Shown here in pieces: positions 24,348-34,078 of a DNA stretch of 64,000 bases. The notes under the pieces are model-generated. The model had not been told where the DNA came from and ran no database searches. It saw only the letters and a program-made list of their open reading frames with translations. Location: assembly GCA_004352715.1 (NCBI GenBank), contig SCFE01000006.1:800479-864478 (forward strand), read 5' to 3'. Position 1 is the first letter of the stretch. Every line of letters begins with the position of its first letter. The position numbers and the translations under genes are program-made. This DNA comes from Hofstenia miamia. Lineage: Eukaryota > Xenacoelomorpha > Acoela.

Positions 24348-25088
24348 CGAGGGGCATTCAAAAAGTTCTAAGACAAATTCTAAAAAATACTTTATTTATG
24401 AAATTTACAAAATTATTTTTCTACATAGTTTCCATCCAATTCATAACACTTCTGTAAGCGATGTTTCCATCGAAAAATTCCGTCCTGGTAAAATTGTGGA
24501 GATTGTCTAGTCAACCAGGTCACAGCTTCCTTCTTTGCGACATCTATGGACTGAAATCTTCTTCCTTTCAATTTTGGAAATAAGAAAAAGTCACTAGGAG
24601 CTAAATCTGGTCAGTAAAAAGGGTGTGAAAGGACTTCCAAGCAAAGTTATTCGAAAGTCTTCCTAAAAAAAATTTTTCCACAAGCTCACGATTTTGAACA
24701 TTTCTTGATGTGGATGGTCTTCCTTCCCTTGGATCATCTTCAAGCTCTTCCCTCCATCCTTAAATCCCTTTATCCAGCTATAAACAACGGCTCTGGAAGG
24801 AGAGGAGTCTCCATAAACATTGTTCAAGGCTTTAATTATTTCGGTAGGTTTCCATTGAAGTTTTGTTAAAAATTTAATGTTTGCTCGGACTTCAAATTGG
24901 CTCATCATGGAGGGTAAAAAAAAGAGTCATGTAATAGGCAGCGTAACTCTCTGAAGGACAAAGCTAAAGTGATGAAACTTATCAAAAATGTTCGAGAGAT
25001 ATCAAGGTCACGATTATACATGTTTTTACAGAACTAAACAGGCTCATTTTGGATTTATGGCATTTGTCTTAGAACTTTTTGAATGCCC
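24348..25088 (-). mobile_element. Internally deleted mariner, nested in the hAT element
   Basis: The left end CGAGGGGCATTCAAAAAGTT at 24348 follows a TA. The right end, on the other strand, is GGGCATTCAAAAAGTTCTAA, ending at 25088. The inverted repeats agree over about 25 bp except that the outermost CGAG of the right end is lost. The right flank is a (TA)n array (25089-25110), so the TA target has either expanded or was already a microsatellite. Length is about 740 bp against about 1.3 kb for a full mariner. Confidence 0.9.
24413..24908 (-). pseudogene. Mariner transposase, catalytic core deleted
   Basis: The N-terminal helix-turn-helix part is intact at 24663-24908: FLTKLQWKPTEIIKALNNVY, then a second HTH with SRAVVYSWIKGFKDG. 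The C-terminal part follows in another frame at 24413-24605, with PDLAPSDFFLFPKLKG, which holds the third catalytic Asp in the family's SPDLAPSD motif, and a stop at 24413. The first two catalytic Asp regions are absent, so the protein could bind DNA at most. The same N- plus C-terminal structure is seen in the mariner remnant at 16262-16651. Confidence 0.9.
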
Positions 25089-25110
25089 ATATATATATAT
25101 ATATATATAT
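25089..25110. repeat. (TA)n microsatellite at a mariner end
   Basis: TA run starting directly at the right terminus of the nested mariner. Confidence 0.9.
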
Positions 25111-25609
25111 TTGTCACTTTCCCCCTTCTGATTCTGAGCTCCTCATTTGTTTCCAAGTTTAACTCAAATGCTTAGCCCCAGAGGGCGGTATCGCCCAGAT
25201 TAAGAAACGATGGACTATTATTATTATTAACAAAACGGCGATTTATTAAGGACATTTATATATCTTTGGAATTGGGCGAATATTTTAAATGAGTCATAAA
25301 AACTATTTATGTATATATCCAGATAACCATGTAATTATGTTTGTGGCAAGAAATAATCAGATTAAAATGAAGTGATGCAAATTTCATCACATAAAATATG
25401 TACAATTTCAATGTTTATAGAGAGAGAAATTTTATGCATGCAATCAATCCATTCCTTGGGAAATTGCTACTATTTCATACATTAAATGATGCTATGAGGA
25501 ATTTTTGATTTTCTACTTGCAAAACTTAACCAAATATTTATAAATATTTGAAATAATGATCTGCAATTTCTTTGATTTTTAACAGGAAATTTATATCTTT
25601 AATTTTATA

Positions 25610-25837
25610 CAAGAATTGCGTATCCTTAATGATCTTATAAAATTACTTTTCTTTAAAGATCTGCAATTTCCGGATCATGCTGCATATTTAGGTATTGATA
25701 TTGACAAATATTTAAAATTTGATAAATTTCTCGTAAAAAATTACAAAAAATTGCTTCTGGCGTTAGATACTTATACCACCTCAGAAATTTTGGACTAGAT
25801 GATCACTTTCAAACATGCATTTCGTTTATCGCAATTA
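25610..25837 (+). pseudogene. LINE copy a, 5' part (RT C-terminal region)
   Basis: Encodes AAYLGIDIDKYLKFDKFL, the post-RT motif of CR1/L2/Jockey-like LINEs (compare NYLGVEIDNDLNFEQFL in copy c at 29.5 kb). It is cut at 25837 by a hAT MITE and resumes at 26989. Across the junction the coding sense is restored when the MITE and one TSD are ignored. Confidence 0.75.
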
Positions 25838-25845
25838 CTTCATTG

Positions 25846-26650
25846 CAGAGATGTAACCGGTTGGGCCGGGGCCGGCAATTTACCGGCCTGCAGCCGCTTT
25901 TAACTTTCATGAAAGGCCGGTAAAATTACCGGCCAAAATTTTAAAAAATATTCTGCTTTATCTTATAAACAGGGAATACTTTGCTTAGTTTGGGAGGAAT
26001 TTCTATGAAAATCTAAAGTTCGAACAAAAATTTATAGTATTAGCAATTTACAGGTTGGCAATTCGAATAATAATTACATTCACATGCTGGAATCACTTTC
26101 TCAATTTCGCTACAAAGGAAGTTGTTCTGCTTTTTGATAAGGTAATTTTACTTCAATTTAAAAGAACCTGTTTATAATACTGAAAATATAATGTATAAGA
26201 CTTACGCTTGAAATTTGAGAGCTCAATCAAATAAAGAAGCTAGAACCCTTGTATTTTAATAAGATTGGAAGTGGACGCTCAAAATAAATTTGAAGAATGC
26301 AGAAAGACATTCTGATACAAATATCAATTGACATTTCTTACTAAACGAGCAATTATATTTAGTTTTAACGAAATATTACTTAAATTATATTTCTGCAGTT
26401 ATAAGTTATTCAATGCTATGCGGGGTCAAATGCTACACCAATGTTTTATATATTTTGACTATCATGCAAAGAAACTAACTAAATGAAAACTAAAACGTTC
26501 ACAATTTTTTATTCACTGAAAGTGAAAACACCTGATTAAAGTTATAGAAAATATCAAAATTGTGCTTTGCTAGAAATATAGTTATAATAGTTTGTATTTT
26601 GCGTTATGCAATATCAGCTCTATGCATCGCCATGTGTAAAAACAGCTTAT

Positions 26651-26684
<34 letters not shown>

Positions 26685-26813
26685 NNNNNNNNNNNNNNNN
26701 NNNNNNNNNNNNNNNNNNNNNNNNNNNNNNNNNNNNNNNNNNNNNNNNNNNNNNNNNNNNNNNNNNNNNNNNNNNNNNNNNNNNNNNNNNNNNNNNNNNN
26801 NNNNNNNNNNNNN

Positions 26814-26847
<34 letters not shown>

Positions 26848-26980
26848 ATATATATACAATGTACTTGAATAGATTAAATATACTATGCAAATATAATTTA
26901 CCGGCCAAAACCGGCCGGTATTAGATGTTGCCGGCAACTACCGGCCCCGGCCTTAAAATTTTCGGCCGGTTCCAACTTTG
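25846..26980. mobile_element. hAT MITE inserted in LINE copy a, perfect TSD
   Basis: The left end CAGAGATGTAACCGG and right end (other strand) CAAAGTTGGAACCGG are an inverted repeat. The flanks CTTCATTG at 25838-25845 and 26981-26988 are identical. The subterminal regions are packed with CCGGCC/GGCCGG motifs, as expected of transposase binding repeats. The interior is AT-rich, has no transposase frame, and includes a (TA)n array interrupted by an N gap (26685-26813), so the true length is unknown. Confidence 0.93.
26685..26813. other. Assembly gap inside (TA)n
   Basis: 129 N between TA runs at 26656-26684 and 26814-26842. All long frames across it (poly-IY) are artefacts of the TA repeat. 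Confidence 0.95.
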
Positions 26981-27581
26981 CTTCATTGTTCATTTTTATT
27001 TATTAATTTTAATACAAAAAGCCGCTATTTATTATCAAAAACTTTATATTGGTCATTAAGAACATTAAATTTTGCACGTACGCATGATCATGTTAATGAA
27101 TACAGACGAAAGTATAATATATTACCCCCTCTATATCAAGTACAATTCCATGCAGCTATAATTCTATTTAAGTATAAATATGGCCGACAATCAATTACTT
27201 TTCTTGAAAATTACTTAAAAGTATATCCTCGATCACATAAATATATTTATGGCAGTATTTCCTAACCTAGTTTTCACCGAGCAGCCTCAAATATTTGGAA
27301 TGATTTCGAAAATGAGATAAGCATAGAAAAAAATTACAAAAAATTAGAAAAAAATTAAAAATTGTACTTTTACATTGACAAAATATAATCGAAGACACAA
27401 ACATGCTAAATACATTTACTAATTTTTTACACTGAGCTCACCACATGCATAGACACACACAAACACACAAATTTATTATTATTATTATATATTTTATATA
27501 TTGTTTGTAGATTAATTGTAATTTCTTAGCAAATATATTGCTTTGACTCATATTATTATTATTATTTTTATTATTATTATT
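26981..27581 (+). pseudogene. LINE copy a, 3' part with (TTA)n tail
   Basis: Continues copy a after the MITE: LLHCSFLFINFNTKSR..., then WSLRTLNFARTHDHVNEYR, which matches the WSLKTLNFAQKHDSSSVYR region of copy c. A stop falls near 27263 and relics continue to about 27360. The 3' end reads GCTTTGACTC followed by a (TTA)n tail at 27551-27581, the same terminal style as copy b (GCTTTGACTC then TTATTATTA). The tail abuts the 3' end of RLE-LINE copy 1 in opposite orientation. Confidence 0.8.
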
Positions 27582-28126
27582 GTCCTTGCATCTCACAGCT
27601 TCATGCTGGTATCCCTCTCAGCTCGGGGAACTCACCAGTTCCCAGGGAGTCTGAGAGCTTTCCTCAGGACTCTAGCTGTTCCTAACAATGCTGCCTTCTG
27701 TGCTACTGCTCCTCCCCACTTTGGTACTCCCAACTCCTCCAAGTATCTCGTATGCTTCTTACTCACTGCTCCTAGTGCGCCTACTACTACCGGGACTACT
27801 TCAACTTTCTTTAACTTCCACAGCCTTTCTATTTCCTCTGCTAACTCTCTGTACTTGTCTATCTTCTCTTTCTCCTTGCTTTCTACATTCCTGTCCTTTG
27901 GTACTGCTATGTCTATTACTGTTCCTAATCTTTTCTCTTTGTCTACCACTACTATGTCTGGCCTCCGTGCTTCTATCACTTTGCTCGTCTGTATGTTGAA
28001 ATCCCACAGTATCTTAACCTTCTCATTTTCTATGACGCCCTGTGGCTTGTGCTCATACCACTTGTCTCCTGCTTCTAACCCATGCTGCCTGCTCAAACTC
28101 CAGTGTACCATTCTTCCCACCTTGTC
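27582..28126 (-). pseudogene. RLE-type LINE copy 1: endonuclease domain, open frame
   Basis: The minus-strand frame 27632-28120 (162 codons) is the C-terminus of a non-LTR retrotransposon with a restriction-like endonuclease. It holds WYEHKP, ILWDFNIQT, then RRPDIVVVDKEKRLGTVID. This is the R/K-P-D-x14-D pattern of the PD-(D/E)xK nuclease of R2/R4/NeSL-type elements, followed by EKIDKYREL, which fits the conserved K-Y. It then runs to KALRLPGNW and a stop. In the family this domain nicks the target for reverse transcription. The 3' untranslated region is about 50 bp and ends CATGAAGCTGTGAGATGCAAGG before a (TAA)n tail. The upstream RT part is lost in an N gap (28127-28502). Clade: R4/Dong is suggested by the (TAA)n setting; NeSL-like cannot be excluded. 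Confidence 0.85.
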
Positions 28127-28502
28127 NNNNNNNNNNNNNNNNNNNNNNNNNNNNNNNNNNNNNNNNNNNNNNNNNNNNNNNNNNNNNNNNNNNNNNNNNN
28201 NNNNNNNNNNNNNNNNNNNNNNNNNNNNNNNNNNNNNNNNNNNNNNNNNNNNNNNNNNNNNNNNNNNNNNNNNNNNNNNNNNNNNNNNNNNNNNNNNNNN
28301 NNNNNNNNNNNNNNNNNNNNNNNNNNNNNNNNNNNNNNNNNNNNNNNNNNNNNNNNNNNNNNNNNNNNNNNNNNNNNNNNNNNNNNNNNNNNNNNNNNNN
28401 NNNNNNNNNNNNNNNNNNNNNNNNNNNNNNNNNNNNNNNNNNNNNNNNNNNNNNNNNNNNNNNNNNNNNNNNNNNNNNNNNNNNNNNNNNNNNNNNNNNN
28501 NN
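28127..28502. other. Assembly gap, 376 N
   Basis: Separates RLE-LINE copy 1 (minus) from LINE copy b (plus). The 5' junction of both elements is hidden in it. Confidence 0.95.
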
Positions 28503-29332
28503 CAAAAGCTTACTAAAAATTTTAAAATTAATGTTTGTGATAACGAAATTAGTCAAAGTAAATGTGTAAACTATCTAGGTGTATTATTAGACAATGACTT
28601 AAATTTCGATAATTTCTTCTCCCACAAATTAAAAAAGATGGCATGTGGAATAAAATATTTGTACCATTTGCGCCATGTAGGAAAATCATCGCATGTAGAA
28701 CTAATTCATTCATTTGTCTTAAGTCAATTTAATTACTGTGCATTTCTTTTTCAAAATCTCACATCGCAAAAACGTTCATCATTAGCAAAAATGTTTAACT
28801 GGGCATTTAGAACACTTAATTATATTGAAAAACATGAATCCATAACGCAATTAAGATCATCATATAACATTTTGGCCCCGAATTACTTTATTCAGTATCA
28901 ATCTTTATGTATGATTCACAAATTTATTCATGAATTAAGTTCCTTAAGTTTTCTTAATAATTACATCAAAATCAATAAAAGAAATAAAACACTTTTTAGC
29001 ATCAATAATCGTCAAGATTCATTTTCTTTTAAATGTTCAATCTCTTGGAATGATTTAAGTATTGATATAAAATGTGAGAAAAACTATAAACACTTCAAGA
29101 AAAAAATAAAACAAGTTCTATTAAGTAGGCAAACATTATTGGGCATAGATAATAAACTCAACGCATGGTCAAATTACTTTTAAAACTGCCCTTTAATTAA
29201 TATTGCATATTTAATTAATTTTGTAAATATTTTTGTCATGTGTTAGTTTATAGTTTTTATATACATTTAAGCAATAAATTTGCTTTGACTCTTATTATTA
29301 TTACTATTATTATTATTATTATTATTATTTTT
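28503..29332 (+). pseudogene. LINE copy b, C-terminal RT region and 3' tail
   Basis: An open frame runs from the gap edge to a stop at 29183 (about 226 codons): NYLGVLLDNDLNFDNFF, KKMACGIKYLYHLRHVGKSS, FNYCAFLFQNL, MFNWAFRTLNYIEKHESI and a basic C-terminus ending AWSNYF. This is the thumb/C-terminal region of a CR1/L2/Jockey-like reverse transcriptase. It is the best preserved member of the group here. The 3' untranslated region has AATAAA at about 29273, then GCTTTGACTC and a (TTA)n tail at 29294-29332. The 5' part lies in the gap. Confidence 0.85.
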
Positions 29333-29342
29333 CCTGTCTCAT

Positions 29343-30307
29343 AAGTACTAATGTAAATGCCTTTAATGCTACAAAAATTCTCCAAAAGGACATCGAACAT
29401 TTAACAAAGTATTTCTTAAATAATCAATTGAAAGTAAATATTGAATAAATAATCAATTGAAACTAAATATTGAAAAAACACAATTTATAATTTCCTCGCC
29501 TAAAACATTTAAAAATTTCACAAAAAACATTGAAGTACCAATAAAGCAAAGTGAATCAATAAATTATTTAGGTGTTGAGATTGACAATGATTTAAATTTC
29601 GAACAATTTTTAATGACTAAAATTAAAAAAATGGCTTCTGGAGTTAGGTATCTTTACCATCTGCGAAACGTCTCAAATATATATCACAAACAATTAATAA
29701 ATTCTTTTTGTTTATCTCATTTTCAATATTGCTCATTTCTTTATACAAACATAAATTCAAAATATCGAATACTTCTAAAACTTTTAATTGGTCTCTTAAA
29801 ACACTTAACTTTGCGCAAAAACATGACAGTTCATCCGTCTATCGAATTCGATATAAAATATTAGCTCCNNNNNNNNNNNNNNNNNNNNNNNNNNNNNNNN
29901 NNNNNNNNNNNNNNNNNNNNNNNNNNNNNNNNNNNNNNNNNNNNNNNNNNNNNNNNNNNNNNNNNNNNNNNNNNNNNNNNNNTTTACAAACATAAATTCA
30001 AAATATCGAATACTTCTAAAACTTTTAATTGGTCTCTTAAAACACTTAACTTTGCGCAAAAACATGACAGTTCATCCGTCTATCGAATTCGATATAAAAT
30101 ATTAGCTCCTTATTACAGAATTCAAATGCATATGGTATCAATATTATTTAAGTGTAAATCTGGTACACCTTCTCTTTCATTTTTAAAACAATATATTAAG
30201 TTAAATGAACGTTCTCAAAAATTTTTATGCTTAGATAAACATTCAAATAGTTTTCACCACATAGCAACTAAAATTTGGAATAACTTAGACCATGAAATTA
30301 CTTACCG
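29343..30307 (+). pseudogene. LINE copy c, RT C-terminal region, frameshifted
   Basis: Starts directly after the tail of copy b. It encodes KLNIEKTQFIIS, NYLGVEIDNDLNFEQFL, KKMASGVRYLYHLRNVSN, then WSLKTLNFAQKHDSS and a C-terminal piece SLSFLKQYIKLNERSQKFL. A 29-bp tandem duplication (29417-29445 and 29446-29474, one mismatch) shifts the frame near its start. An N gap (29869-29982) is flanked by identical sequence. The copy stops at about 30307 against an RLE-LINE fragment, so its own 3' tail is missing. Confidence 0.82.
29742..30108. repeat. Identical direct copies flanking an N gap
   Basis: The roughly 125 bp before the gap (ending TTAGCTCC at 29868) is repeated identically after it (starting 29983). 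As at 12858, this looks like unmerged contig ends, so the apparent duplication inside LINE copy c is probably not real. Confidence 0.82.
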
Positions 30308-30415
30308 CTCCTAATGCTCCAACTGTACGTAGACTATTTCAACCCTTGGACTGCTATGTCTAGCACTGTTCCCAATATTTCCTCTATATCTACCACTACT
30401 ACTATTAATAGTATA
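30308..30415 (-). pseudogene. RLE-type LINE copy 2, short internal fragment
   Basis: The plus-strand text CTCCTAATGCTCCAACTGTA, then ACTGCTATGTCTAGCACTGT and TCTACCACTACTA, matches two separated parts of copy 1 (the GALGAV and TVIDIAV/IVVVDK coding regions on the minus strand) with the part between them deleted. It abuts LINE copy c. Confidence 0.7.
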
Positions 30416-31720
30416 ATTATTTTTTCTTTAAGAGATTCATCTCAAACCTTTTGAGAAATGGTGATTGAAACGTTAAAATTTGATTTGAATAAGCAAGCCA
30501 GTATCCAAATGCTAAAGAGGGACAGGTTAGGCAGAACCTGTGCACAATATAGCTAAATCAATAGTAGCTAATAAAAGTTACAATAATAATTTGCAAATTA
30601 TAATTAAAAGTAATTAACAGATTAACGAATTTTACAATTATGACGATTTATAACTTTTTTAATAAGCTTTGCAGGAATTCTTTGCAAAAATTGAATTGTA
30701 AAACTAGCATTGCCCTAGAAACATATATTTAGCAGACCATCTCTTTTATTCACTACAAATACCTAAATAGAATGCTTGACAAATGAGATATGGAGTGCTA
30801 TGTGAATAACTTCCAAGGATATTTTTAGCATTTAAATGGATTGTATTATGTAAATTGCTTACGTAGTTTTCTAAATCAACTCACCACAATAAAGTCCTTT
30901 CCAAATTTAGAAAAGTTGGAAATAACCGTAATTCTCGAAATAGTGCAGCTATAAATAAATAGAACTACATTTAACTAATAAACGTAAAACTTTTTAAAGT
31001 CTATTCGGGTTAGATTAAGAGTGACCTGATGGGCAAATAACTTCAATACTATTATGATCTAGACCCCCTGCTATATTACAACATTGAACTTTAACTCAAT
31101 TAACTAATTATTAATTTCAATTTATAATAAAAATTTCTATATGCTTCTATAAAACGAAGGAAAATTCAAAATTGCCATCTTCTACTTAGTTCACTTCATG
31201 GAAATCTGTTTTGTTCAATTACTATTTTAAATATATGAAATATGTTATTTTGACTCTTTATGAGTTTTAGCAAGTGCACTCAATCTTTAAACCATTAAGC
31301 CATTAATGAATAAAAAAAAATTCAAACTTTAACTGTTCTAAAATTTATAGAAATTTATTAATAAATACCTTCAAAAATGCAAAATATATTTCCATAGATC
31401 CAAAAAAATCATTGAATTTTGGAAGATTTTCAAATTTATAATGAAGACATTTTTACTGTTTAAACTCATTTGTTTGTCAATGTTTCTGTTTTCCATATAA
31501 TTCCTAGAATAATTCAATTGTTTTGGGAAATCAGAAAGTTTTTTGATAAAAATATGAAATTTGAAGGATATTTGTACTACAATCTTGAAAATATAGTGAT
31601 TCAATAGTTTTAAGTATGCTTGTTGAAAGACATGATCGCAAGTCTTTAATGGTTGATCTTCAGCTGAACAAAATTGAAATAGAAATAAGCTTTGATAGCA
31701 CTGTTAATTGCGCAATTATA

Positions 31721-31759
<39 letters not shown>

Positions 31760-31860
31760 NNNNNNNNNNNNNNNNNNNNNNNNNNNNNNNNNNNNNNNNN
31801 NNNNNNNNNNNNNNNNNNNNNNNNNNNNNNNNNNNNNNNNNNNNNNNNNNNNNNNNNNNN

Positions 31861-31892
<32 letters not shown>

Positions 31893-33115
31893 TAGCGTAA
31901 ACATCACGGAGTACGGAATAAAAAATCCCCATAATCAATCAAATGTATTATAACAGGTTGATTTGTAATATTTATATTCTCATTAACGTTTTTATAATAG
32001 AAGCATTTGCACTTTAGTACAATTTATCTAGCTTTACTTTTAATCCATTTTGCATGTGTATTTTTTCAAGCGTGTTTACATATATTGGTCATAAAGCAAA
32101 AACATGTTGAGGTATTGAAATTGTATTTGTGACATTTTTGGTTCACATTTTGGATTTGATCAAACTAAAGAGTACTTGGGTTACGTTGGATCAAGGCCTA
32201 CTGTAATCACGGCCTGGCGATTTGCATTAAAATTAACAAAAATGAGACCAAAGACACACCTCGCTGAAGACCAAGATTTGATGCAACAAATAATTTTAAG
32301 TAACCAAATCAAGGAATTAGCTTTTGTACACATCTATGCACTTTTTGGAGCGATTTGCTTCTTTGAAAATTGCAAAAACCACCCTCAAATATAACGAGGC
32401 CATTAACAATGAACAATCATCTTTCTGCATATGAAAATGTATGATTTGACCACATAATAATCATTGAATATAGATATAGGCAAGCAAAAATGTGGCTCTA
32501 ACCTTTCTACTTTGAGATGAAATATTTCTAGAAATTTAACTTACATCTTTGCTTGTGAAAACCTTTAATTGTTTGAAGAACCAATTTTTGTTGCCAAGCA
32601 AATGCAATGGTTGTAATTCCACAAATTTGATGGGAATTTTTTATATTCTTTGTACTGCATATTTGGACAAAAAATTACACTAATTCCCTACTTGCAAGAG
32701 TATTTATTGATATTGGTTGGATCAAAATTCATTCGTTGAATTTTGGGATGGGTCAACACATCGTAACTGCTTGAAAACTCTTTTGATATTATATATCTTA
32801 TAGTGTATGGTTAAGGTATGTTTTACCCGTAAGTTTATTAAAACGATTTATCAATTTGCAGGGCAAAATGGCGCAAATTCTTCTGACATTGTTTAAATAT
32901 TTTAGAAAAATAAAATTTGAAAATCTTGCTGCACTTTAGAAATACATTTGTTTATGTTAAAGCACTTTATTAGAATTATTGCTTAAACAAAAAAACTGAA
33001 ATTTATAAAAACATTTCCCATGAATGCATTTTTAAAATGATCCATTTAATTTCTGCTGACTTAGCAGATTATGTTTTAATTACGTGTAATGGTTTAATAG
33101 CTATTGAAAATCTAA

Positions 33116-33117
<2 letters not shown>
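30416..33117. other. AT-rich non-coding region with a (TA)n gap
   Basis: No gene is recognised. A gap of 101 N (31760-31860) interrupts a (TA)n array. A 72-codon frame at 32176-32394 shows no known motif. Confidence 0.55.
31760..31860. other. Assembly gap inside (TA)n
   Basis: 101 N between TA runs at about 31722-31757 and 31861-31888. Confidence 0.95.

Positions 33118-33148
<31 letters not shown>
33118..33148. repeat. (TTA)n microsatellite, tail of RLE-LINE copy 3
   Basis: About ten TTA units directly before the element's 3' end (minus orientation). Confidence 0.95.
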
Positions 33149-33314
33149 CCTTCCATCTCACAGCTTCATGCTGGTATCCCTCTCAGCTCGGGGAACTCAC
33201 CAGTTCCCAGGGAGTCTGAGAGCTTTCCTCAGGACTCTAGCTGTTCCTAACAATGCTGCCTTCTGTGCTACTGCTCCTCCCCACTTTGGTACTCCCAACT
33301 CCTCCAAGTATCTC
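33149..33314 (-). pseudogene. RLE-type LINE copy 3, 3' end
   Basis: Nearly identical to the 3' 165 bp of copy 1 (C-terminus ending KALRLPGNW plus the short 3' untranslated region). It runs into an N gap (33315-33480), beyond which another (TTA)n array begins, so the element appears to sit inside a (TTA)n tract with repeats on both sides. Confidence 0.85.
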
Positions 33315-33480
33315 NNNNNNNNNNNNNNNNNNNNNNNNNNNNNNNNNNNNNNNNNNNNNNNNNNNNNNNNNNNNNNNNNNNNNNNNNNNNNNNNNNNNNN
33401 NNNNNNNNNNNNNNNNNNNNNNNNNNNNNNNNNNNNNNNNNNNNNNNNNNNNNNNNNNNNNNNNNNNNNNNNNNNNNNNN
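33315..33480. other. Assembly gap, 166 N
   Basis: Hides the 5' boundary of RLE-LINE copy 3. The right edge is (TTA)n. Confidence 0.95.
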
Positions 33481-33535
33481 TTATTATTAATAATTATTAT
33501 TATTATTATTATTATTATTATCATTATTATTATAT
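33481..33535. repeat. (TTA)n microsatellite
   Basis: TTA/ATT run with a few interruptions on the far (5') side of RLE-LINE copy 3. Confidence 0.92.
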
Positions 33536-33703
33536 TAGTTGAATTTTATTTCTAAATAGTTGTCTCTTTATCTTGTTTTTATTTGTAATATTTGTAATTC
33601 GTTTGTAGTTTTGTACAGATGATAGTGTAGATTTACTATGTAAACGTCTATATTCTATGCACATTGTACAAGAATAACAAAAGGAATAGAGCTATTAAAC
33701 GTT
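33536..33703 (+). repeat. Possible LINE 3' untranslated fragment
   Basis: A 170-bp AT-rich segment between two (TTA)n arrays, ending GCTATTAAACG just before the second array. The position and the TTTGTAG-type text recall the 3' ends of LINE copies a and b, but there is no coding evidence. Confidence 0.3.
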
Positions 33704-33707
33704 ATTA

Positions 33708-33739
<32 letters not shown>

Positions 33740-33740
33740 T
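33704..33740. repeat. (TTA)n microsatellite, tail of RLE-LINE copy 4
   Basis: TTA/ATT run directly before the 3' end of copy 4. Confidence 0.93.
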
Positions 33741-34060
33741 ACTTTCTCATAGCTTTATGCTGGTATCCTCCTCAGCTTGGAAAACTCACCAGTTCTCAGG
33801 GAGTCTGAGAGCTTTCCGCAGGACCCTAGCTGTTCCTAACAGCTCTGAATTCTGTACTACATCAACCCCCACTTTGGTAATGCCAGCTCCTCCAAGTATC
33901 TTTTATGCTTCTTACTCACTGATTCTAGTGCTCATACGACTACTAGGGCTTCTTTGACCTTCTTTAACTTCCACAGCCTCTCTATTTCTCTCCAACTCCC
34001 TGTACTTGCTTATCATCTCTTTCTCCTTGCTTTTTACATTCTTGTCCTTTGATACAGAAT
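33741..34060 (-). pseudogene. RLE-type LINE copy 4, degenerate 3' part
   Basis: Diverged from copy 1 by many substitutions and small deletions, but the order is the same: CATGAAGCTGTGAG-like 3' end (here CATAAAGCTATGAGA on the minus strand), the LPGNW-coding block, and upstream to the K-D-R-N-V coding block at about 34040. It ends where copy 5 begins in the opposite direction. Confidence 0.75.
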
Positions 34061-34078
34061 GAGTATAAGTTCAGGCAT

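Larger units (their letters stand above)
21712..25212 (-). mobile_element. ZBED5/SCAND3-like hAT transposon, defunct
   Basis: The left end CAGCGGTTCTTAA at 21712 and the right end, on the other strand, CATCGTTTCTTAA (ending 25212) match at 11 of 13 bases and have the CAGNGGTTCTTAA form of Charlie-like hAT termini; GGCGCC/GGGCGATACCGCC-type subterminal sequence follows on both sides. The flanks atgtagac and gactatta do not match, so the TSD is lost or an end has moved. The element carries a broken transposase gene (22045-24156, minus), a nested hAT MITE (22610-23019) and an internally deleted mariner (24348-25088). Without these two insertions it would be about 2.35 kb. Confidence 0.75.

Noticed and set aside
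21704-25220. TSD for the ZBED5-like hAT
   Set aside because: The 8 bp outside the ends (atgtagac, gactatta) do not match, so no TSD is claimed although the TIRs are convincing.
26560-26937. Several 80-108 codon frames made of IYIYIY with X
   Set aside because: They are translations of (TA)n flanking an N gap, on all frames and both strands. The same applies at 31.6-31.9, 43.3-43.6 and 61.5-61.8 kb.
27543-29183. A 546-codon plus-strand frame
   Set aside because: It joins the antisense of RLE-LINE copy 1, 376 N and the real LINE copy b. Only the part after 28503 is coding in that direction.
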